Assembly: GCA_028707085.1 (NCBI GenBank)
Contig: JAQTUW010000004.1
Span: 1 to 64,000 of the forward strand
Reading direction: 5' to 3'
Length of the DNA: 64,000 nucleotides
Origin: Methylococcales bacterium
Lineage (GTDB): Bacteria; Pseudomonadota; Gammaproteobacteria; Methylococcales; Methylomonadaceae
Part shown: in pieces, positions 18,406 to 27,594 of the stretch
How positions within the stretch are numbered: position 1 is the first letter of the stretch
How the letters are laid out: each line of letters opens with the position of its first letter
Program-made: the position numbers and the translations under genes
The notes under the pieces: model-generated
The model's database searches: none
What the model was told of the DNA's origin: nothing
What the model saw: the letters and a program-made list of their open reading frames with translations, nothing else

Positions 18406-18651
18406 TCCAGATAGACAGTGACATGGTAAGCCCGTAAAGGAGACTTGCTAAATATCAAGCAATAAGGATGCCATTCTGAAAATGGCGATTTCTGGCAGAT
18501 CCGGAAGGCAAAGGCCGCTCCGGTTTAACGCAAATCGCATCGTTATGGTGCGTTTCAGGCAGGCGAGCGCGCTTTTATGGTGCAAGTTGGCAATTATCAG
18601 TTCCTGACGTCAGTTTTAACCCGCTTACAATCCTCTACCCGGTTTTATACC

Positions 18652-19491
18652 ATGATCGACATAGGCAAATTCAATACCTTGAGCATTTCCAGAATACGCG
18701 ACAACGAGATCTGTCTCGATGGTGGCGACAGCGGGGAAATCGCCCTGATAGACAAGGATATTCCTGCCGGGGCGCAGCCTGGCGAACAGTTAAATGTATT
18801 CGTTTATATCGATGGCCATAATCAATTGCAGGCTACTCTGCAAACCCCAAAGGCGCTGGTGGATGAAGTGGCCTGGCTGCGCGTGGTGTCGCTGAGTCAT
18901 GCCGGAGCATTTCTGGACTGGGGTTTGCCCAAGGATTTGTTGGTTCCATTCAGTGAGCAGAAAACCCGGATGGTGGAGGGCCAATTTTATCTGGTGCGGC
19001 TGTTTCTGGATGAAAGCAATCGTATTGCGGCATCGACTCTACTCGATGATTTTGTTCAGGATCAGGCTTTTTATTTCAAGGAAGGGCAGGCGGTGGATCT
19101 GATCATCGCCGATGAGACCGAGCTGGGCGTCAAGGCGATCATTGATCATCAGTACTGGGGCATACTGTATAAAAACGAAATTTTTCAGCCCATCAGGAAA
19201 GGTCAGAAACTCACCGGTTACATCAAGAAAATCCGTGAAGACAACAAAATTGATTTGACCCTGAATCAGGGAAAATATGGCCAGAAAGTCGATACGACCG
19301 CCGAAAAAGTCCTGGCCGTTCTGAAAAGCCGGGGCGGGTATATCGCGCTGACCGATAAAAGTCCGCCGCAGATGATTTACGATACTTTTGGGGTAAGCAA
19401 GAAAGTATTCAAGCAGGCAATTGGCGGTCTGTATAAACAGCGCAGTATCGTGATTGAAGATAACGGCATTCGCCTTTCCGGGCCGGCTTGA
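18652..19491 (+). CDS. CvfB-like S1 RNA-binding protein
   Basis: 279 residues when started at ATG 18652 (MIDIGKFNTLSISRI), the typical beginning of the CvfB/YitL family; upstream in-frame codons look non-coding. It consists of tandem S1-like OB folds (about 1-60, 70-130, 150-215) and a C-terminal winged-helix segment (KVLAVLKSRGGYIALTDKSPPQMIYDTFGVSKKVFKQAIGGLYKQ). The family is linked to RNA binding and virulence regulation in Gram-positives; its role in Proteobacteria is unclear. Cytoplasmic. No partner genes adjacent. Confidence 0.85.
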   Translation: MIDIGKFNTLSISRIRDNEICLDGGDSGEIALIDKDIPAGAQPGEQLNVFVYIDGHNQLQATLQTPKALVDEVAWLRVVSLSHAGAFLDWGLPKDLLVPFSEQKTRMVEGQFYLVRLFLDESNRIAASTLLDDFVQDQAFYFKEGQAVDLIIADETELGVKAIIDHQYWGILYKNEIFQPIRKGQKLTGYIKKIREDNKIDLTLNQGKYGQKVDTTAEKVLAVLKSRGGYIALTDKSPPQMIYDTFGVSKKVFKQAIGGLYKQRSIVIEDNGIRLSGPA

Positions 19492-19602
19492 TAGTCGGCC
19501 AACATCGCACCATCGCTTAACTGTTGCCGGCGCCGCTGTGGTTTAAGGGTGGCCGGCCTATCCCCGGCAGGTTTTCTGCCTATGTATCCCTACCATTTTT
19601 GC

Positions 19603-19635
19603 ATACCTTAATTGCAGAACCTGCAAATAAGGTAT
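19603..19635. promoter_or_regulatory. Long dyad, copy 1 (putative activator site)
   Basis: Imperfect 33-base palindrome centred on 19619. The left arm is ATACCTTAATTGCAGA; the right arm differs at two positions. The same motif occurs as a perfect palindrome at 23872-23904. In both places it lies about 73 bases upstream of a -24/-12 type promoter element, which is typical of an enhancer site for a sigma-54 activator. Confidence 0.65.
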
Positions 19636-19690
19636 TGTCCAGCAGGCATCAAAATAACATAAGCTATTGATGTTATATTGATTTTTAATG

Positions 19691-19706
19691 TGGCATAACT
19701 GATGCA
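19691..19706 (+). promoter_or_regulatory. Putative sigma-54 promoter, copy 1
   Basis: TGGCATAACTGATGCA: GG and GC are separated by exactly 10 bases, the defining spacing of -24/-12 promoters. It shares TTTTAATGTGGCA with copy 2. The next gene downstream is the 1222-residue repeat protein; about 460 bases, including a MITE, lie between. Confidence 0.55.
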
Positions 19707-19772
19707 TTATGCGATTGAAGGCAGGTTGTGTACCTCGTGGGCGCATACACCTCACTGGACAGGCTCCTGATG

Positions 19773-19946
19773 GTTCGCCAATTTTGTTTTGACGAATAGG
19801 CTAATCTGCTGCCGGGGTATTTTGACAGAGGTTTAGGCCGCATGGATGCCGACTCAAGCCTACATGGATGTGTTCACTGCGTCCTCTGGCGGAATACCCC
19901 GGCAGCAGATGGGTAGCTATTATCCATCATTATACATTTGGCGGAC
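19773..19946. mobile_element. MITE-2, copy a
   Basis: 174 bases closely matching 44467-44640. Short terminal inverted repeats (GTTCGCCAAT at one end, ATTTGGCGGAC at the other) and a strong internal dyad, CTGCTGCCGGGGTATT with AATACCCCGGCAGCAG. No coding sequence. It is immediately preceded by GGACAGGCTCCT (19757-19768), the tip of a MITE-1 element, as in copy b. It lies between the putative sigma-54 promoter and the repeat-protein gene. Confidence 0.8.
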
Positions 19947-20165
19947 AACTAGACGTTTTCCTCCCTGTTTTGCTTGCTTCCATCTGTGTGCCGAATAAAT
20001 ATGATTTGTTTTGTACCGTTATCAGGATGTCCCCAGGTCGTCATACGGATATTAGGGGGCGTTTGAAAATGGAGAACAAAAAATAACATCATCTTTCAGT
20101 GCCGACGGCTTTTTTGAGCAATTCGGCCAGACAAATCAATCCATTGTATAAAAAAGAGGGCTAAA

Positions 20166-23100
20166 ATGAAACTGAGTGTCAGCGGGTTTTTAAGTAATCC
20201 ATCCAAACCGGCGGCAATTCTGGATTCAGCCGCAAATATGCTGTCCAGTCTTGGGCAACTGGAAGGCTATGCCGCCGATATCAGGTCAATTTCCCTGACG
20301 GATAAGAAACCGGTTCTAAGCCTGCCGGCCAGCGAGATTGTCAGTTACGCTTCGGTACTGGGCAAGGTTGCCAGCAATTATAGTATCGTCCTGTCCGATT
20401 CAACGCCGCCGACACTGGCGCTCAGTTGGGCGCAATACACTGCCGATTCGAAAGTGCTGGGGAAAATCGCGGCGTCTTCCCAATATAATTTGTCCCTTGC
20501 CGGCGTGCCGGCCGGCAAGGTGGCAAGTCTGGGGCACAATGGGCATGTCGTGGCGATGACGGTGACGGATACCGCCCAGCATGTCGCCGGTAATCTTGGC
20601 GCCATCGGCAAGTACGATGCCAGCATCACCTCGGTTTCCATTGTCGATACCGGCGCACATATCGCCAACAACCTGACAGCTCTGGAACACGGGTTCGGCA
20701 AACTGAATCAATTAAAAATTACCCTGACTGACAGCTCTGTACCGGTGCTAAAGCTGAGCGCCGCGCAGCTTTCGGGCGATGCCAGCGTATTAAACGCCAT
20801 TACCAGTCCGTTTACGATACAGATTGTCGATTCGGCGCAAAATGTCACGAAATATCTTGCGGCGCTGGAAACCTATTCCAGCCAGATTTCCAGCATCAGC
20901 CTGACAGGCTCTACCCCCACGCTGAATCTGAGCGCCGCCCAATACAACGCCAACAGCGATGCGCTGGCTGAAATCAGCAGCCGTTATCATCTCAATGTCA
21001 GCGGCTCGGCCGGCATAGCCGCCACGCAAATCCCGGCCTTCACCATGCGGGCGCCGCCAGGGACAAGCGGGGCGGTGACGTTGACGGCGTATGTGTCGAT
21101 AAACGGCGGCGCGCCGGTCAGTCTGGGTGCTTTAACTGCAACGGGTTCGTCCGCAGTGCAATTTCAGCCGCAGGGCTTGAATTCGCAAGCCGGCGATAGC
21201 TGGAGTTTTAGCGTTACAGCCACCAACGCCCAGGGTAATACCGTGGCCGGACAGATCGAAATGACGCCCGGCTATTTTTCAGGCCAGCCCGTCAACAATG
21301 GCTATGCCGCTACCGTGAGCATCACCTTTTTAACTGTTTCGGCAACTGGCGGCGTGACCGGTTTACCCAAGGCGTATTCGGCAAAGGATACTCATTATTA
21401 TGTGCTGGAGGGTACGTCCGGCGCGACGGTATCCATGGCCGAGCTGGCGGCGGCGGATAAAGGCAATAAGGTATTGCACCAATACATATTGGCCGGCAAG
21501 GTGACGGTGGCGGGCGTGACCGGCGCGGTTCAGCCGGAGGGCCTCAATGTCATGAGCCCTTCCGTACAAGTCAATGGCCACACACTGATTCCGGATTTGG
21601 GCAAGCAACTGGATGCCGGGCAATATGCGATCATGGCGAACATATCTAATCCTTCCTCATCAACCACTGTCCAGATGTGGTTGTCGGACGGCGTAAATAC
21701 CTACCAGCTTGGTTCGCAGACCCTGAGTTCAAGCCAGCCGTACGCAGGTTTCAGTGGCGCGGATTTGAATACTAATGGTGTCGTGCTGTCGGCCGGCAGC
21801 GGCGCCACAGGTACGGCCTATAAACTGTTTTTTACCGACGCCAGCGGTAATGGCGTGCCCGGAAACGCCATCAGCGGCTTGCAGTTGGCGGTTTCCTCTC
21901 CGACTGGCGGATCGCCGGCGCAATGGATAACAGCGCCATCCACGGCGAGTGGCGGCATTAATCTGGAAGTCGGAACAGTCGCCCAAGTACTTGCCTATGC
22001 GGCGGCCCATCCAGCAGGAACGACCTGGTATTTTATTGAAGACAGTATTAACAATATCCATGCCGCATCGGCTGCGTTAAACAGCCTGGTCAATGCCCAG
22101 CAGGTAGTGGGCGCCTATATCAGCGGCGGCATAGCACCTGCCGGTAACGGCTATATCATGAGTCAGTGGCCCGCTGCGATTCAAATTGGCGGCAGCTCGC
22201 AATTCGTGAGGGTTTTCGGCGCCAATACCGGCAACTGGCAAGCCCATACCACTCTGGCCGTACAAACCACGGACAGCGGCGTCAGTCACACACTGCAGTT
22301 ATATGATAACGGTACGGCGCTAGGCAGTGCGCAAACCCTGACTTCCGACGGTTCTTCAACATTGGGCGTCGCCTTGCCGGCAGGTATGACGCTGAGTCCG
22401 GGTACTCATAATCTGACGGCGACCCTTGACGGCGCAGCGGTCAATCTCGGTGTGGTCGCTCCCGGTGGCGGTCTGCCAGTGAGCTATGCCGCCAGCCTGA
22501 ATGTCTGGGTCGGTACGGTTAGTCAACTGCCGACTAGTTTGTCAGCCGTTGCCGCCAACACGCTTTATGTCATACAGGACACTGCCGCAAATCTGGCTGC
22601 GCTGGGTTCGTCATCTGTGGAAAGCGGTGCGGCGCTGGCGCTTGCCGCCAGCGGTAATCTGGTCTTTGAAGTCAGTGGCGGACAACTGACATCCTATCAG
22701 CAGCAACTGATAGAAGAAAACAATCTTAATATTCTGAACCTGTCAACGCTGAGCGTTCAGGATACGCTGCTGGGACTGGAGCATGTGCCTGTTCTGGCTG
22801 GTGGAGATAGCCTGCAAATCAATGATGATATGGCCCGCCTGCTGTATTCTGCGACAGCGATTGAGAGTGCTTATCCGACCTCAGGGTCGGCAGGACAGCA
22901 CAATCCGCTCGCTATTGCTGTTTCCGGTGGGCATGTCACGCTGACGGATACGCTGGCGGCCCTGACCGATACAGCCAATCAGACGGCGCTGCAAACGCAA
23001 TATGGGCAAGCGTCTATCGGCAGGGTTGTGGTTGCCGATAGCGTTGCGGATTATACATCCGCCAATTTAACTGCCGATTCCCTGGTATTGCAGACTTTTG

Positions 23101-23834
23101 CCGGTAGCCTGGGGGCGGCCCTGGGCTTTGAGGTCAAAGATAGTCTGGCCAATATTCAGACCGCATTAGCGCAGAACGGCAGCCAATTTCTCAGCACCTA
23201 TACTGCTGGAATCGATGTAATCGATAGTGTCAGGAACCTGGAAACGGCTTATGCGAACGGCTCACTGTCGGCTTTGGAGACGGCGGCTGCAACTGTGCCG
23301 GTCAAGCTGGCAGTCGAGGATAGTCTGGCCAATCTGCAGTCATTATTTAGCACTGCCGGCGAAACAGGGCTGATCTCGCAATTACAGAATGTGACAGTGG
23401 TGGACACGGCGCAAAATATTCTAAACGCATATCAGAACAGCGGTAGTGGCCTGAATCCGCTTGCCGCGGCGAGTAATATCATCATTCAGGATAGTTATGC
23501 CAATGTGTTGGCGGCATCGCAAAGTAATAGCGGTTTGCTGGGCAGCGTGTCCGAAATCGATCTGACCAGTGGAGCGACTGTCGGCCAGGGGGCATTGCAG
23601 GTCAATATTGGTAATACCGGCGGCATTGGCAACGGCATGGGCGCTTTACCGGAAGTCATGCTGCCGTTCATGAGCGGTACCCTGTCGGCAACAGAAGCCA
23701 GTGATGGGAATGGCGGCACGCTGGTAACCATTACCGATACGCAGAGTCACTCGGTGTCTATCGATTTGATAGGCGTGGTCGATAATGCGGCGGGTGGCTC
23801 AAGTTACACGCAGGGCGGCTGGTATCATGTCTGA
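20166..23834 (+). CDS. Large cysteine-free repeat protein, probably secreted
   Basis: 1222 residues, no cysteine, rich in Ala, Ser, Thr, Gly, Asn. The first 290 residues are degenerate repeats of about 55-60 residues with the pattern VDTAxxVAxNLxAL...ISSISLTDxxPxLxLSAAQ. Similar repeats (VEDSLANLQ, VVDTAQNIL, IQDSYANVL) return at about 900-1150. The middle (about 295-800) looks like Ig-type beta domains. The C-terminus is a Gly/Thr-rich segment ending SSYTQGGWYHV. There is no Sec signal peptide, so type I secretion with a C-terminal signal is plausible; the VxDTAxN repeats are common in large RTX-type and surface proteins, though no GGxGxDxUx nonapeptides are seen. RBS GAGG lies 7 bases before the ATG. 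Function unknown. Confidence 0.8.
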   Translation: MKLSVSGFLSNPSKPAAILDSAANMLSSLGQLEGYAADIRSISLTDKKPVLSLPASEIVSYASVLGKVASNYSIVLSDSTPPTLALSWAQYTADSKVLGKIAASSQYNLSLAGVPAGKVASLGHNGHVVAMTVTDTAQHVAGNLGAIGKYDASITSVSIVDTGAHIANNLTALEHGFGKLNQLKITLTDSSVPVLKLSAAQLSGDASVLNAITSPFTIQIVDSAQNVTKYLAALETYSSQISSISLTGSTPTLNLSAAQYNANSDALAEISSRYHLNVSGSAGIAATQIPAFTMRAPPGTSGAVTLTAYVSINGGAPVSLGALTATGSSAVQFQPQGLNSQAGDSWSFSVTATNAQGNTVAGQIEMTPGYFSGQPVNNGYAATVSITFLTVSATGGVTGLPKAYSAKDTHYYVLEGTSGATVSMAELAAADKGNKVLHQYILAGKVTVAGVTGAVQPEGLNVMSPSVQVNGHTLIPDLGKQLDAGQYAIMANISNPSSSTTVQMWLSDGVNTYQLGSQTLSSSQPYAGFSGADLNTNGVVLSAGSGATGTAYKLFFTDASGNGVPGNAISGLQLAVSSPTGGSPAQWITAPSTASGGINLEVGTVAQVLAYAAAHPAGTTWYFIEDSINNIHAASAALNSLVNAQQVVGAYISGGIAPAGNGYIMSQWPAAIQIGGSSQFVRVFGANTGNWQAHTTLAVQTTDSGVSHTLQLYDNGTALGSAQTLTSDGSSTLGVALPAGMTLSPGTHNLTATLDGAAVNLGVVAPGGGLPVSYAASLNVWVGTVSQLPTSLSAVAANTLYVIQDTAANLAALGSSSVESGAALALAASGNLVFEVSGGQLTSYQQQLIEENNLNILNLSTLSVQDTLLGLEHVPVLAGGDSLQINDDMARLLYSATAIESAYPTSGSAGQHNPLAIAVSGGHVTLTDTLAALTDTANQTALQTQYGQASIGRVVVADSVADYTSANLTADSLVLQTFAGSLGAALGFEVKDSLANIQTALAQNGSQFLSTYTAGIDVIDSVRNLETAYANGSLSALETAAATVPVKLAVEDSLANLQSLFSTAGETGLISQLQNVTVVDTAQNILNAYQNSGSGLNPLAAASNIIIQDSYANVLAASQSNSGLLGSVSEIDLTSGATVGQGALQVNIGNTGGIGNGMGALPEVMLPFMSGTLSATEASDGNGGTLVTITDTQSHSVSIDLIGVVDNAAGGSSYTQGGWYHV

Positions 23835-23871
23835 TGTCGGGGTGGCGCTCGGCCCCCCCTACCATTTGTGC

Positions 23872-23904
23872 ATACCTTAATTGCAGAATCTGCAATTAAG
23901 GTAT
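23872..23904. promoter_or_regulatory. Perfect 33-base dyad, copy 2 (putative activator site)
   Basis: ATACCTTAATTGCAGA, a single central A (23888), then the exact reverse complement: 16-bp arms with no mismatch. It is centred 72 bases before the GG of a -24 element (23960), versus 73 bases in copy 1. It could also act as a terminator hairpin for the gene ending at 23834, but no T-run follows and the copy at 19603 is not near an equivalent gene end. Confidence 0.7.
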
Positions 23905-23958
23905 TGTCCATTATCTGCCGCCAGGCTTTTACTCATTGATATATAAAGAATTTTAATG

Positions 23959-23974
23959 TGGCACGATTACTGTA
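23959..23974 (+). promoter_or_regulatory. Putative sigma-54 promoter, copy 2
   Basis: TGGCACGATTACTGTA: the -24 half TGGCACG matches consensus fully; the -12 half has GT instead of GC, with the correct 10-base spacing. It would start transcription about 100 bases before the ATG at 24075. Confidence 0.5.
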
Positions 23975-24074
23975 TTAAGTAAATAGGCGCTTAATAACAA
24001 ACTGTATTTTCAGTCCGCTGCTTCCGGCAGGTAATAGCAGGACTTTTAAAGTGTAAGTTTATGGAAAAAACAAT

Positions 24075-25391
24075 ATGATTTATAGTCGGCTTATCAAATC
24101 CGCGTATCGTCAAAGACCGATATTTCGTATCGGAATAATAAATAAAATGATGAACGCTTGTCAGAGGCAATCCAAATTCGACAAATTGATTGGCAGCATG
24201 TTTCTGCTAATTGCCGTCATTTTGACGGTGACTTTCGAACCAGCGGATTTTATGGTCGACGCCTATGCGGGGGCCTCGTCTACCAATATCGTGGTCGCCA
24301 CCCCGAATATGAGTCTGTCGACCCCAACCGGTTCGCCAGGCATTGTCACCAATGGCAATCAGAAGACGATTCAGGCCGTGGCCGGTCAAGCGGTCACCAT
24401 CAATATCAATACTTCCGATCCGAATGGCTATAACGGTTATGTTTTTGCGGGGGCCACGCAAAACAATCAGTTTTATTATGCGGCGGATTCCTATGTTTAT
24501 TCGCAAAATGGCGGTTTGTATCTGGGTACGCCCAGCACTGCATTATTACCGGCTTCCAGTACGGTGACAAACCATTACTCAAGTGTTGGCAATTATTCCC
24601 AGTCAACATTTGCCTGGACGCCAACCCAGGCGGATACCGGCACATCGGTTACAGTGACTTTTATCGCCTCCAATTATTATCAGCCAACAACGCCCAAGAG
24701 CTTTACCCAAAGTGTCACCATCAATACGGTCGAGACCACGACACCCAGTTTTTCCATGAACGCCACCCAAACCCTGCTTTTGGGCGTGGAAGCTAAAATT
24801 CCGGTTACCGTTATCCCGGACACCGACAATGATAATGTGCTGATCACCGCAAACAGTCTGCCAACCGGCGCTGTGCTGGGCACGGCGGCAAAAAACGCCA
24901 GCGGACAATGGGTTGCGGTGCTGACCTGGACGCCAGCCACGGATCAGATCGGCAGTACAACTATTACTTTCAGCGCTCAGGATGTCCAGGAAACCAATGT
25001 AGTGACCAATCCAGTCACTTTTATTGTGCAGAATAACGCCAGTCCGGTGTTCGCAAGCAGTATGCAGGCGCAGGTGACCGCAGCGCAAAATATTCCCTTG
25101 AACTATAAGGTCGTGGTAATTCCCGATGCGCAGACCAGCGATGTACTGATTACGGCCACCGGTTTGCCGGCGGGGGCGGCATTAAGCAGTCCTTCGCTGG
25201 TCAATAATCATCTTGTCGCCACCATGACCTGGAAACCGGATGCGTCTCAGATCGGTACTGATTTTCCGGTGACATTTACGGCCGAAGATAATGTGGTCGG
25301 TGCGGTACCCGTGATGTTTACAACCACTTTCAAGGCTGTGCCGCATTATTCGGTGATAAACCGTTCACTTTTTAACCGGTTGCGGCACTGA
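24075..25391 (+). CDS. Exported Ig-like domain protein A (paralogue of 27595-28854)
   Basis: 438 residues. A basic N-terminus of about 40 residues precedes a hydrophobic stretch (SMFLLIAVILTVTF) and then EPADFMVDAYAGASS, which could be a late signal-peptide cut after AYA or a membrane anchor. The rest is beta-rich with at least three repeats of the putative Ig type, each built as xxVLITAxxLPxGAxL...W..VLTWxP...IG..TITFxAxD. The C-terminal end PHYSVINRSLF is shared with the paralogue. GGA lies 9 bases before ATG 24075; internal ATGs at 24147-24150 are alternatives. The mature part has no cysteine. First gene of the five-gene cluster. Function unknown. Confidence 0.75.
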   Translation: MIYSRLIKSAYRQRPIFRIGIINKMMNACQRQSKFDKLIGSMFLLIAVILTVTFEPADFMVDAYAGASSTNIVVATPNMSLSTPTGSPGIVTNGNQKTIQAVAGQAVTININTSDPNGYNGYVFAGATQNNQFYYAADSYVYSQNGGLYLGTPSTALLPASSTVTNHYSSVGNYSQSTFAWTPTQADTGTSVTVTFIASNYYQPTTPKSFTQSVTINTVETTTPSFSMNATQTLLLGVEAKIPVTVIPDTDNDNVLITANSLPTGAVLGTAAKNASGQWVAVLTWTPATDQIGSTTITFSAQDVQETNVVTNPVTFIVQNNASPVFASSMQAQVTAAQNIPLNYKVVVIPDAQTSDVLITATGLPAGAALSSPSLVNNHLVATMTWKPDASQIGTDFPVTFTAEDNVVGAVPVMFTTTFKAVPHYSVINRSLFNRLRH

Positions 25392-25458
25392 CAGGCGGAG
25401 CCGCATGGAACGGGAAAAATGAGTGGCTGAAAATCAAATAACTTTCCTTAACTCGCAT

Positions 25459-25980
25459 ATGAAAAAAATATTGAACAATCAAAACCGTTTGCATATAGGC
25501 CCTTATATTGTCCTGCTTTTCACCATCCTCTGTCCGGCTGCTCATGCCATTGAAGCCGGCGCGGATGTGCCGGATTGCCAGCTTAAACATCTGTCCGGCG
25601 ACAAATTATTGCAACTATCCATGCCCGGCAAGGTGGTGTATGTGGATTTCTGGGCCTCCTGGTGCGGTCCTTGTGTGCAGTCCATGCCGTTCATGAATGA
25701 AATTCAGGAACAATACCGGTCGCAGGGCCTGAATGTGGTCGCCATCAATCTGGATGAAAACCGGGAAGACGCCGAGGCTTTTTTAAAAGAACATCCCGCC
25801 AACATCACCATCGCCCAAAATACTGATGGGCAATGTCCGGATCGGTTTGGGGTTCATGCCATGCCGTCATCTTATCTTGTCGATAAGCATGGAAAAATTA
25901 GGTTTGTTAATTTAGGTTTTCACGCTTCCGAAACAGACGAAGTTCACCAGAAAATTCAAAGCCTGCTCAGGGAAAACTAG
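25459..25980 (+). CDS. TlpA-family thioredoxin-like protein, exported
   Basis: About 173 residues from ATG 25459, which begins a clear signal peptide (KK, hydrophobic core YIVLLFTILCP, cleavage after AHA). An in-frame GTG at 25423 is possible but would bury the signal. The thioredoxin fold shows VVYVDFWASWCGPC with the WCGPC redox pair, and the cis-Pro loop AMPSSYLVDKHG. An additional cysteine (PDCQ) precedes the fold and one (GQCPDRFG) precedes the cis-Pro. Predicted periplasmic disulfide reductant. It directly precedes the cysteine-containing DUF4266 lipoprotein, a possible substrate. Confidence 0.9.
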   Translation: MKKILNNQNRLHIGPYIVLLFTILCPAAHAIEAGADVPDCQLKHLSGDKLLQLSMPGKVVYVDFWASWCGPCVQSMPFMNEIQEQYRSQGLNVVAINLDENREDAEAFLKEHPANITIAQNTDGQCPDRFGVHAMPSSYLVDKHGKIRFVNLGFHASETDEVHQKIQSLLREN

Positions 25981-25991
25981 GATTGGAAACA

Positions 25992-26222
25992 ATGAGGTAT
26001 CCTAAAATTGCGCGATATGGCGTTTTGAGCTGTATGCTGCTGTGTCTGGCCAATGGCTGTACAAACAAGATTAATGCCTGGGAACGGGGTAATTTGGCAA
26101 AACCGCAGATGGCTTTGGAGCCTGAGCCATTGGATGGAGCCCTGATGAAACATATGTATAGTTCAAAGGAAGCGGCTTCCGGTGGCTACGGGGTAGGCGG
26201 AGGCGGCTGTGGCTGTAATTAA
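25992..26222 (+). CDS. DUF4266 small lipoprotein
   Basis: 76 residues. ATG 25992 follows AGGA at 9 bases. Signal peptide with a lipobox-like LANGC, so mature residue 1 would be the lipidated cysteine. The mature chain has the DUF4266 core AWERGNLAKPQM and ends in a glycine-rich tail, GGYGVGGGGCGCN, carrying two further cysteines. The tail's codons also provide a strong Shine-Dalgarno (GGAGG, 26199-26203) for the next gene, which starts inside this one. DUF4266 and DUF3570 genes are, as far as I recall, usually neighbours. The Cys-rich tail next to a TlpA protein suggests redox or metal chemistry, not proven. Confidence 0.85.
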   Translation: MRYPKIARYGVLSCMLLCLANGCTNKINAWERGNLAKPQMALEPEPLDGALMKHMYSSKEAASGGYGVGGGGCGCN

Positions 26223-27465
26223 GGATAAATCCGGTCAAGCGGCATGGTCGGTATTGACCGGCGCCGCGCTTGCTCTTCCAGGGATGATGTCTGTAGCGCA
26301 TGCCGACGTCGCGCCGCTCAATTATAGTCTGGACACCAATTTCAGCCGTTATGCCGAAAGTGCGGGACGCATGAAGGTTGATATTTATCAGGCGGCGGCC
26401 ATTTTACCGTTGACTGAAAGGCTCAGCCTCAAATTCAATGGCGTCAAGGATGTGGTGACCGGCGCGTCACCCGTCGGTCCGGCCGCTGCGGGTACCCGCG
26501 GTTGTAAAGGCCCGCATCTGGGGGGATTGATGCAGTGTATGTCGGGCGCCTCCATTAGCGACGTGCGCGATTCGGTGGATGTCAACGCCACTTATTATAT
26601 GGACAATGATACGGTGGATGTCGATGCCGGCCGTTCCAGTGAAAACGATTACGCCTCCGATTTTTTTAGTGTCAACAATCGCCTGGAAATCAACGACAAA
26701 CTGACGACGATTACCACGGGTTACGCCTATGCGGCTGATCATGTCTGGGAAATCGTTCCCATAGACGGCGTAAAGGTCAGAGCAGCGAATGTCGGCGGCG
26801 CCAAGGAAACCCATCAGGGCATACTCGGACTTACCCAGATTCTGGATAAGGATTCCCTGCTACAGGCCAATCTCACCTATAGTTATAACGGCGGTTATCT
26901 TTCGGATCCCTATAAATATGTGTATGCGCCGTGGACAAACTGTACCGGTTTTAACTGTCCGGCCATTCCCGCCTCGGCTTATCCGGGATTTATACGCGAC
27001 ACCCGACCCGGGAGCCGCAACCAGATAGGTATACTGCTGGGTTATGTGCGCAACTTTGCAGCACTCAACTCGGCGGCGTTACATGCCGATTACCGTTTTT
27101 ATGCCGATACCTGGGGTGTCGATTCTCATACTTTCGAATTCAGCTGGATACAACCGGTCGTGGATGACTGGCAATTGACGCCGCGTTTGCGCTATTACAC
27201 CCAGAATTCGGCGGATTTCTATAATGTCATGTTCAACAGCCCCAGCACCACCGGCTATTACTCCTCGGATTACAGGCTGGCCGGATTCGGGGCGATCGGT
27301 GGTGGATTACATCTTAGCAAGGCTTTTTTCAACAAGCTCACCGTTTCCGGCGGCATGGATTTTTATAAGCGGGAATATGGATACGGCATCTCCGGCGGGA
27401 CAGGCACGGCTTTGGATAATTTTACATTCTCCATGTTTTCGGTTAGCCTGAACCTGAAGTTTTAG
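26209..27465 (+). CDS. DUF3570 outer-membrane beta-barrel protein
   Basis: 418 residues starting at GTG 26209, with GGAGG 5 bases upstream and a 14-base overlap with the DUF4266 gene. Signal peptide to about residue 32 (SVAHA). The body alternates hydrophobic and polar residues with many aromatic girdles and ends VSLNLKF, the terminal Phe of an outer-membrane barrel. DUF3570 features are RYAESAGRMKVDIYQ near the start, SGASISDVRD, and TYYMDNDTVDVDAGRSSENDY. It contains cysteine pairs (TRGCKG / LMQCM and NCTGFNC) that could form disulfides in loops. Probably the outer-membrane partner of the lipoprotein. Confidence 0.9.
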   Translation: MAVIKDKSGQAAWSVLTGAALALPGMMSVAHADVAPLNYSLDTNFSRYAESAGRMKVDIYQAAAILPLTERLSLKFNGVKDVVTGASPVGPAAAGTRGCKGPHLGGLMQCMSGASISDVRDSVDVNATYYMDNDTVDVDAGRSSENDYASDFFSVNNRLEINDKLTTITTGYAYAADHVWEIVPIDGVKVRAANVGGAKETHQGILGLTQILDKDSLLQANLTYSYNGGYLSDPYKYVYAPWTNCTGFNCPAIPASAYPGFIRDTRPGSRNQIGILLGYVRNFAALNSAALHADYRFYADTWGVDSHTFEFSWIQPVVDDWQLTPRLRYYTQNSADFYNVMFNSPSTTGYYSSDYRLAGFGAIGGGLHLSKAFFNKLTVSGGMDFYKREYGYGISGGTGTALDNFTFSMFSVSLNLKF

Positions 27466-27594
27466 TTTCCTGGGACTGCGGCTGTCGGCTCCGTGACAAC
27501 TAACAAGTGATGTCGGGCGGGATTGCCCGGCATTGAACATTATGCGGTGCAACACTGCTATCGCCTCTATCCGCCTTATTGCGTTAAATTCATT

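Noticed and set aside
21400-23580. Three SGAT strings in the repeat protein as flavinylation sites
   Set aside because: The protein is so rich in Ser, Gly, Ala and Thr that such tetrapeptides are expected by chance, and no FMN-binding domain context is visible.
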